Assembly: GCA_002633005.1 (NCBI GenBank)
Contig: NMRA01000056.1
Coordinates: forward strand, 878,027-942,026
Length of the DNA stretch: 64,000 bases
Source of the DNA: Phoronis australis
Lineage: Eukaryota > Phoronida > Phoronidae
Direction: 5' to 3'
Below the pieces are notes generated by a model, which had not been told where the DNA came from, searched no databases, and saw only the letters and a list, made by a program, of their open reading frames with translations. This document shows positions 59,301-64,000 of this stretch, piece after piece (the stretch's first letter is position 1; each line of letters opens with the position of its first letter). Position numbers and translations under genes: made by a program.

Positions 59301-62300
59301 TCTATAGAAAGTTAAACAACACAACAAGACCCTGTGCTTCGTATTACGACGTTTCGATATTCCTCAGTATCATTATCAGGTATAATGCAGTTAGTACACA
59401 GACGCAATAACAGATGTATAAAGGCGAGACAAATCCATAATCTATTACGTAACATCAAGCTCAAAGTGCATTCTAAAGCACTGAACATCGAACCTCTACC
59501 ACTCGCTGGTTCCCTACGTGCCCAGCCAGCACGCAGGTATCACCCCGTTGCACGCGCTTTGGCATTGGTTGGTGTAACCTCGGCAGTCAGTGGTTAGCTT
59601 CACAACAACGAGAAAAAATGGCGAACCATGAACAATTTTTAGCCTTAATTGTCATGCAAGTGGCGTAGCAGCAACAGTTCCAAATAGGGACTCAACTAAG
59701 TACCCTAAATCTTTTGCCTACTTGCGTCTTTGTTTACTCAAAGATGTAATCTTTTTCTATCATTTCATCTTTAGTATGATCTCCTCTTTGACTAATAAAG
59801 ACATTTTCTAATAATATAACTAAAAAGTGAGCCCTGAATTAATTGAAAATAATTCGGGACTTAGTCCTTAATTTAGGAGCGTTGCATGAAAAGATCCCTA
59901 TAAATTTTCGATAATATTGAGAATTCAGCGTCGAATTCACTTTCGTTTTGTATCAAACCCAAAAATTGACTTAGTAACGAAATGAAGACAGCATAAGAAA
60001 GGACAATCAGTGTTTTCACAAGTTCACAAATACGCAGTAGATTTAGGGAACTTAGTTGAGTCCCTATTTGGGAATGTTTCATGCAACCGGCCACAGATTT
60101 CCTGAACATGAATTTTAAGCACCGATTTGTCTGTACAACATACCACGTTTACACTTGCTCCAACAGTCATGTCATTTTGTTTGCGTAAAGCGCTACCTGT
60201 TGAGAATTTGACCAGCAATCAGAAACGCCGGAGTAAAAATTTTTTCCGAGTAAAATTAAGAGATAGGCCTACCTGCGTGCTGGCTACCGAACACCTACCT
60301 GCACGCAGGGAACCAGCGAGATCTCTACCACAGCCAATGGGCTATATTATACAAAATCTCATTGACCACAGCTCCCTCCTTTGACCCAGCGCCACCTATA
60401 CTTCCGTAGCACTGTGAAAGAGTGTACCACAGTTATAGCTTGAATGCTCCATTGTCTCGATCTCTCTGCATGATATTGCTTTATGACTAGAAGTGCCTCA
60501 CGGATCAACAACCTAGTACAGTTAGTGTATTGGTCGAGGATTTTCACACTTGATTAGGCTATTTCATAGTCAGTGACACGTAAAGTGCGTCAGCAGAGCG
60601 CTCTCTGCAAATTTCGAATAGGTAGTTCGAGTAAATAGTTTATCACATTCTTTTAAATGTCATTAATTGCATCCTGATTTTTTACTAAGGAATGTGATTG
60701 TACCAAAAGACTTAAAGGTCCCATTAATAAAAAAGACTGTACTTCGGGAGCAAGTTTTCGGTTATACAGAATTTGTTAAATGCACGACACTTTTCATTGT
60801 TCACAGTCTTTATTCCGTTGCGTTCACACTTTCGAAACAAAACTCTACTCTCAACTGAACATAGATACAGTAACTGACCTAGCGACATAATTAAAAGACA
60901 CACGATATTTCGAAACATACTTGTGTCTTTTAATTATGTCCCGGCGAGCGCCCATAAATAATTTTAGTTTACTCAAGGAAGAGTGTCGTTAATAACACTA
61001 ATTCGGTGAAGATTTTATATGTGCAGTGTTTTACCGACATCGGCGCCAAGCTGTATATTTAGTATACTGCTTTGCCGCACAAAGGCTAGTTATGATGCTT
61101 CACCCGATAACCAGAACGCCCTTATTTTTCTTGACTAAAACGTGGAGAAAACGATTTTCATTTTGTTCTTAAACTTACGCAGTGGATAAAGTTATAAGTA
61201 TTTAGCTCAAAAGCGTGCAACGTGGTTGGTTTGTGGCCAACTCGAAAGCGCCGCGTGTTACAAAGCGAAGTGTCCTGTAGCGCACAAAAGATTACGTTGG
61301 AGTAATCGGCACGAGACCTGTATATGCATACGTATATAGCTCCATTGTATGATCTGTGAAGGCCTACCGGTAATAAATCTTAACTTGTTTGTCACTGCGG
61401 TTTCAATCCCCGGCAGTTATGTTCAGTCCCCGGCGGTCCCGTTTTCTGGTGAGGCGGTCATGTTTTTAGGTGCGTCAGTCCCATTTTATGGTGCGACGGT
61501 TCCATTTGATCTCCGGAGATCCTGTTTTGGGTGAGTCGGTCCGATTTAAGAGGACCGGCGGTCATGTTGTTTCTCACCCGTAAAGATGTTCGGACGCAAA
61601 TTGCTCTACCTCACAAACGGGTGGCAAAATTTGTCACCACGGTGTCAATTTGCTCCCTGTCAATCCCGTTTACACACTGGAACAACTCGTTCCGTGTCAG
61701 CTAATCCGTGTAAACGGCACTTTAAACTGTTGGTTACATTAGTCAGTCATATAATTTCTACCTCTCTGATTCATTTCATTTTATGCTGCTATCACACCTT
61801 GAATTAATTGACAGTGCAAGTTAATTAGCTGTAATTAGTTCGTTAGTTCTTGAAGGGTTTCATTGTTACACTCTTCGTTAATGTTTTTTGTAATACTTGA
61901 AAAGTCGTGAGTAAAACAAAGATTGTGCCCAGTTGGCTGTCGAACTAAACAGGATCCTGTAAACCACAAATAACAACAGGATATAATATTATGTAACTAC
62001 ATTATGCAAACACATTTCAACATAGTTATCAATACTCATGCTGTCATAAGTGAAACTAACTTAGGCCTACTCCGAGACTGAAGATTTACAAGGTGACACC
62101 AATATTCGGCTCAGTGTTCAAAATGTGTTCGTGTTATTATTTGTCGTAGGTACATGATTTTGGTATTGTTGCGCCTACTGTACCATGGTGTTTAGAATTA
62201 AAAAAGTTAAACCTGTCAGACATGAAAAATAATTATAAATTGACTATCCTTTAGGCCTCTAGTCCGTCATAATTATACACCATCAAAAGCTCGTGAAAGG

Positions 62301-63890
62301 CTTTCTATGACTCTTAAGCAATTCGGTTGAACTAACGGCGCAGTGACTCACAGTACAAGGTGACACCAGTTGATGCAGTGTTCAAAATAATTTGTGTCAT
62401 TATTTGTCGTAGGAAAACATATTGTTGCGCCTACTGTACCAGCTAGTTAGCGGTAGTACCCACAGCTGCTTCCCGAATCGCCGAATCGCAAGCGGATGGG
62501 GTGATCCCCTGTTTGACAATGCCGGAGCTTAGCTCAAAATATTCCAAAATATAGGTGAATTTTGCTCGGAAGAAGTCTTCGGTGATAACAATTCTAATTA
62601 CTCCATTTGTACTAAATATAAATTCCACCCTAAGCCTATTTTCCATAAGAAGAAACACCGGCCAGAAAAAAACGAATGCCACCAACTCACACCAAAGTGA
62701 GCACGGTGTGTGCAGCTCGTCATACCCTACCCTCTGACACAGCGCCACCTACACTGCACCTAGAGTGTATTCAAACCCATTCAGTTTTCAAAATTTAGGT
62801 CAAAAGGACATACTAAATGGCCTTGAAAAGTATTCGTCCGTTACATCATACCGGTTAGCCAGTGAAAATTGTTTTCCTTGTTGGCAATGTTGTCGCTCAA
62901 CAAAAGAGACGCCCGGAGTTCAATCGAGGTCATCTTTGCAGGGAAGTGTGTCTTACGTATTTTTTATTTAGCCTCAACATCCTCGGGACAGCAAATCCTC
63001 AGACAGCAGAGTGAACACATATTGTGATTTTTGCCTGGTCGTCTGAGGCACTAGGCGTCCGGTGTCCGCTGAAGAATGCCTCAGTTTTGACCTGTATTAA
63101 CTTGTAGTGAAAACGCCTGTAGTAAAAACGCCTTCCCATCCAGTTCTTTGAAATAAATAATGCTCTATAACCATCGACAACCCTCAAAAGTTTGGAACAA
63201 AATTAGTTCCTATTGCAGAGGGCATAGCTCGCAGCTCTCTTGAAAAGAACCCAACGTTGACACCCTCCCGACTGGTCTTGAGTGGGCAACCGAATAACTC
63301 GAATGATAAGTGGAACCAGGAAAACGGATGGCTAACTTTAGGTAGCTATTGACGATATCTATTCACATACTAGTAAATTTCAGAAACATCTGTCCAAGGA
63401 CCTCAGACCTAATAATCAAAACGTGGCCACCAGAGCGCTACATTGGGTCCCATTTCAGGGAAAATAATAGGCCCTGAATTCAGAAGAGACACGTTATGTG
63501 AACATTTCAAGCCGGTCGAACGAGAAATGTGCATAGAACCAAAACAAATCAAAAAACTAAGAGTAATGTTTACGCAAGAACACTTTTGCGAAAAAAGCGC
63601 TATTTAAAGATCGACGACAAGGCATCACTAGTATTCAGCAAAATTTAATTCATTTTGCGGCATACCCATTTTGCCAAGTAAAATAACACAAACTTTTCGA
63701 CAGAGCAACATATGCTTGGGACAATTTCATTTCTTTAGGTAAAAACTGTCGGGCAGAACAACACATAATTCCTCCAAGTATAAATACTTTTCGATAGAGA
63801 AACATAACAGACGGTATTGAACGTGTACTTACTCGAGTTGTATAATAGTGCAGTTCTTTCGTCGTAGTAATACTCGTCTTGGGTCGGCAT
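38181..63890 (-). CDS. AAAP-family amino acid transporter, gene B (8 exons)
   Basis: The spliced CDS joins 63833-63890, 51448-51641, 49500-49698, 45916-46051, 43361-43508, 41227-41486, 39218-39417 and 38181-38338: 1353 nt, 450 aa, with all GT-AG junctions in frame. It has the same phases and exon lengths as gene A except exon 1, which is one codon longer. TM1 keeps the usual family form NCCLGIGLLELPWAY, followed by ten more hydrophobic spans as in gene A. By homology it moves amino acids across a cell or organelle membrane; substrate and coupling ion are unknown. The N-terminus is the most diverged part (MPTQDEYYYDERTALLYNSS). Intron 1 is 12.2 kb, about twice that of gene A. No inactivating change is visible. 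Confidence 0.92.
39218..39417 (-). CDS. Gene B exon 7 (TM9-TM10)
   Basis: Acceptor ttacag, donor gtaagt. Encodes SMTPDEAARSERKHLI and two hydrophobic spans. Confidence 0.93.
40240..41149. mobile_element. 910-bp TIR element with subterminal iterons
   Basis: Sits in gene B intron 6 and is absent from gene A near 8500. Termini ATGTATGGGCCGCGGAAAG and, in reverse complement, ATGTATCGGCCGCGTAAAG are flanked by ATGCCT and ATGCTT (5 of 6 match). Each arm has about five 19-20 bp iterons (AATCAAACCTAATTCGTAAA type at 40290-40400; the complement at 41000-41118), then an inner inverted GCGCGGAAAG box with GGAACTAGCTA (about 40410-40430 and 40965-40990). The layout suits a DNA transposon whose transposase binds subterminal repeats. 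No transposase is present. Confidence 0.7.
40447..40617 (-). other. ORF carried inside the 910-bp element
   Basis: A 56-codon frame starts MAEDESEFHRSMNRLLTEA, is helical and charged, and ends in a Ser-rich tail (PVKPRSSSSSSQPTPTY). It looks like the N-terminus of a real protein, either a captured host 5' exon or the first exon of the element's own gene. The family is not recognised. The frame stays open upstream to 40710. Confidence 0.3.
41227..41486 (-). CDS. Gene B exon 6 (TM6-TM8)
   Basis: Acceptor ttctag, donor gtaggt. It differs from gene A at nine residues, all outside the 129-bp identical tract (41343-41471). It includes CHFEMTTIFAAMSERN. Confidence 0.94.
43361..43508 (-). CDS. Gene B exon 5 (TM5-TM6)
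   Basis: Acceptor ttgcag, donor gtaaga. Encodes GFVGMIYIVGLIVVKYFL and a loop FNTKATW. The Asn of gene A is Lys here, removing one potential glycosylation sequon. Confidence 0.9.
44671..44873 (+). repeat. Dispersed repeat, partner of 4314-4500
   Basis: ACGGGCAAGGTGATTGTC through GATTCCCAGATT to TTTTCATACACA. It lies in gene B intron 4. See the 4314 entry for the shared blocks. Confidence 0.6.
45916..46051 (-). CDS. Gene B exon 4 (TM4)
   Basis: Acceptor tttcag, donor gtaaga. Encodes SEEFVTTWYGNQKALV and TM4. Ends in phase 2 with AG of a Ser codon. Confidence 0.92.
46052..49382. other. Gene B intron 3, mostly unassigned
   Basis: A 3.4-kb intron against 1.4 kb in gene A, and without the fold-back element of A. 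A short stretch near 46570 (GGCGCAGATCCAGGGAGTCC) recalls one end of the CAGGGGC MITEs. No coding sequence is supported. Confidence 0.4.
49383..49475 (-). repeat. tRNA-like / SINE relic
   Basis: On the minus strand, GCAGTGT near 49470 can pair with ACACTGC near 49390, and between them GATCCTGGGTTCGAGTACC contains a good B-box-like core (GGTTCGA). TAGGTGTCCGCTTCC resembles the D-to-anticodon part. The T stem does not pair cleanly and no valid anticodon loop can be drawn, so this is a decayed tRNA or tRNA-derived SINE head. It is absent from the corresponding part of gene A. Confidence 0.4.
49500..49698 (-). CDS. Gene B exon 3 (TM2-TM3)
   Basis: Acceptor ttgcag, donor gtgagt. Encodes LMTGGLAILAYIAHLTQA and the TM3 segment with VVEGAGVCVMCLVV. 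Two changes from gene A (Cys for Tyr, Glu for Asp) fall in TM3. Confidence 0.92.
51448..51641 (-). CDS. Gene B exon 2 (TM1)
   Basis: Acceptor tttag, donor gtaagc. It carries the N-terminal linker ENLRERTGISWYSATFLAV and TM1 with GIGLLELPWAY, ending ASTVHY. Confidence 0.92.
53310..53735. repeat. Fold-back repeat in gene B intron 1
   Basis: Left arm about 53310-53450 and right arm about 53575-53735 are inverted copies. The best core is AACAATAACATGAATCTGCT followed by ACCAAT in both, with CACATAGCTCA and TATCTGGTGGT on either side. The right arm has an 8-bp insertion next to GATATGG. The loop is about 125 bp and noncoding. Confidence 0.75.
54180..55300 (-). repeat. Dispersed repeat, inverted partner of 32620-33540
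   Basis: This copy is longer than its partner and carries extra ATTAGA units (CTCTATTAGAGAATGG, CTTCTATTAGAGGAAGG near 55390). It lies inside the B-specific expansion of intron 1. Confidence 0.7.
56098..56235 (-). mobile_element. MITE with GCTAGGACCT ends (copy 2)
   Basis: Reverse-orientation relative of 5832-5968: TTCAGTAACGCTAGGACCTC on the left, GTCCTAGCGTCTACTGAA on the right, with GATATTGCC and AATCTCGCG-complement blocks inside. The termini TTCAGTA/TACTGAA are cleaner here and define the family ends. Confidence 0.65.
56368..57009 (+). mobile_element. Internally deleted mariner element
   Basis: Both ends carry about 41-bp inverted repeats starting CGAGGGTCGTTCAATAAGTT with two mismatches, flanked by TA duplications (56366-56367 and 57010-57011). 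At 642 bp it is half the size of a full mariner (about 1.3 kb). The deletion removed the DNA-binding region and the first catalytic Asp but left both ends intact, so it could in principle have been moved in trans. Confidence 0.92.
56482..56943 (+). pseudogene. Mariner transposase, C-terminal part
   Basis: 153 codons, open to the TAA. It begins at MTSVFWDSEGILMIDY, which in intact mariner transposases lies just after the first catalytic Asp. Asp56 (FLQDNAPAHT) and Asp91 (YSPDLAPSD) are separated by 34 residues, the D34D spacing of true mariners. The helix-turn-helix domain and first Asp are missing. The ATG is an internal Met of the ancestral protein, and an in-frame TAG lies shortly upstream. 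It cannot be an active transposase. Confidence 0.9.
57452..57850 (+). repeat. Direct repeat D, copy 1
   Basis: Blocks CTCCTGTTTACGGTACACAG, CATTTATCAGTAT, GAGCTATTCACAGTATGTTT, ATAGACKTTT and GGATGAATGCC occur in the same order in copy 2. Noncoding. Confidence 0.7.
58665..59035 (+). repeat. Direct repeat D, copy 2
   Basis: Collinear with copy 1 at about 1.2 kb spacing (TCTTGTTTACGGTACATAG through CAATTTTGGATGAATGCC). It ends in CTAAATTCCTC as copy 1 does. Confidence 0.7.
59341..59380 (-). ncRNA. Hammerhead-ribozyme-like relic
   Basis: On the minus strand CCTGATAATGATACTGAGG is followed by AATATCGAAACGTCG. This has the order CUGA-U-x-A, a GAUA/UAUC stem with a short loop, GAAAC, and a GUC cleavage-type triplet. 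The essential G of CUGAUGA is A here, so it would be inactive. Such motifs are known from Penelope-like and related retroelements. No such element's protein is visible nearby. Confidence 0.3.
59500..60330. repeat. Diverged inverted repeat pair
   Basis: Left half contains CTCGCTGGTTCCCTACGTGC, CAGCACGCAGGTA and CAAATAGGGACTCAACTAAG. The right half contains the complements (at about 60300-60330, 60267-60280 and 60045-60072), also with CCCTAAATC. The interior is diverged. It is possibly two opposed copies of one dispersed element rather than one fold-back. Confidence 0.6.
60602..60735 (+). repeat. Direct repeat D, partial copy 3
   Basis: Only the central part is present: CTGCAAATTTCGAATAGGTA, TTTATCACATT, GCATCCTGATTTTT and CCATTAATA. 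More diverged than copies 1 and 2. Confidence 0.55.
60884..60940. repeat. Perfect 19-bp hairpin
   Basis: GACATAATTAAAAGACACA at 60884-60902 and its exact complement at 60922-60940 are separated by 19 nt. There is no associated coding or terminator context. Confidence 0.9.
61405..61580. repeat. Degenerate minisatellite, about 28-bp units
   Basis: Repeated GGCGGTCCCGTTTTCTGGTG-like units: GGCAGTTATGTTCAGTC, GGCGGTCATGTTTTTAGGTG, CAGTCCCATTTTATGGTG, CGGTTCCATTTGAT and so on. They encode a chance PF-rich frame, which I do not call as a gene. Confidence 0.65.
62078..62445 (+). repeat. Duplicated 110-bp segment, two copies 265 bp apart
   Basis: ACAAGGTGACACCA, CAGTGTTCAAAAT, TTATTTGTCGTAGG and ATTGTTGCGCCTACTGTACC occur in the same order at 62078-62187 and 62355-62440. 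Confidence 0.75.
63833..63890 (-). CDS. Gene B exon 1 (start)
   Basis: Encodes MPTQDEYYYDERTALLYNS and one base of Ser20. Donor gtaagt. The ATG follows GTTGCTAAT as in gene A. Three extra nucleotides relative to A preserve the phase. Confidence 0.85.
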
Positions 63891-64000
63891 ATTAGCAACA
63901 AATAACGATCTGTCGGTTCTTAACGGTCCCCAAAATCACTTCTAGCCCGAGTACGGAGCAAACTGAGATCAATTCTAATGTGGTAAGTCAGCGGTTTAAA
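63891..64000 (-). promoter_or_regulatory. Conserved 5' flank / 5' UTR of gene B
   Basis: Collinear with gene A 28619-28725 (see that entry). The window ends here, so any more distant promoter is not visible. Confidence 0.45.

Noticed and set aside
61349-61534. Pro/Phe-rich frame
   Set aside because: It is generated by the minisatellite units at 61405-61580.

Overview
The window is AT-rich animal DNA of low gene density. The genes have short exons, long introns and GT-AG splice sites, and are surrounded by decayed LINEs, a Tc1/mariner relic, MITEs, fold-back elements and microsatellites. No prokaryotic gene organisation, rRNA or intact tRNA was seen. The transposon mix and gene structure suggest an invertebrate, probably marine, but I cannot name the species.

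Only two protein-coding genes can be supported in full. They are tandem paralogs on the minus strand, each with eight coding exons in the same phases. Gene A runs from 28618 down to 6610 (449 aa) and gene B from 63890 down to 38181 (450 aa). Exons 2 to 8 have identical lengths (194, 199, 136, 148, 260, 200 and 158 nt). Exon 1 is 55 nt in A and 58 nt in B. Both encode an 11-TM-type amino acid transporter of the AAAP (Aa_trans) superfamily, which includes SLC32, SLC36 and SLC38. The duplication also carried the 5' flank, parts of the introns and about 1 kb of 3' flank, including a shared AATAAA signal. The repeat unit is about 24 kb in A (about 4860-28720) and about 27 kb in B (about 37095-64000).

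Because the units are paralogous, many insertions can be read against an empty site in the other copy. Gene A gained a 640-bp TIR element in its 3' flank, a 407-bp TA-flanked MITE in intron 7, a 67-bp palindromic element and a plus-strand L1-like LINE in intron 5, a junction-marked tandem duplication in intron 4, a TTAA-flanked fold-back element in intron 3, and about 5 kb in intron 1 that includes a striking 423-bp hairpin. Gene B gained a 910-bp TIR element with subterminal iterons in intron 6 and about 10 kb in intron 1 that includes an internally deleted mariner. Between the genes (28.7-37.1 kb) there are only relics: the 3' end of a CR1-like ORF, a second L1-like fragment, more MITEs and minisatellites.

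The most unusual features are three. The first is the intronic hairpin at 24615-25037, whose arms are built of about 21-nt tandem units. The second is a 129-bp stretch of exon 6 identical between the paralogs, which suggests gene conversion. The third is that both N bases in the window sit exactly at repeat junctions.
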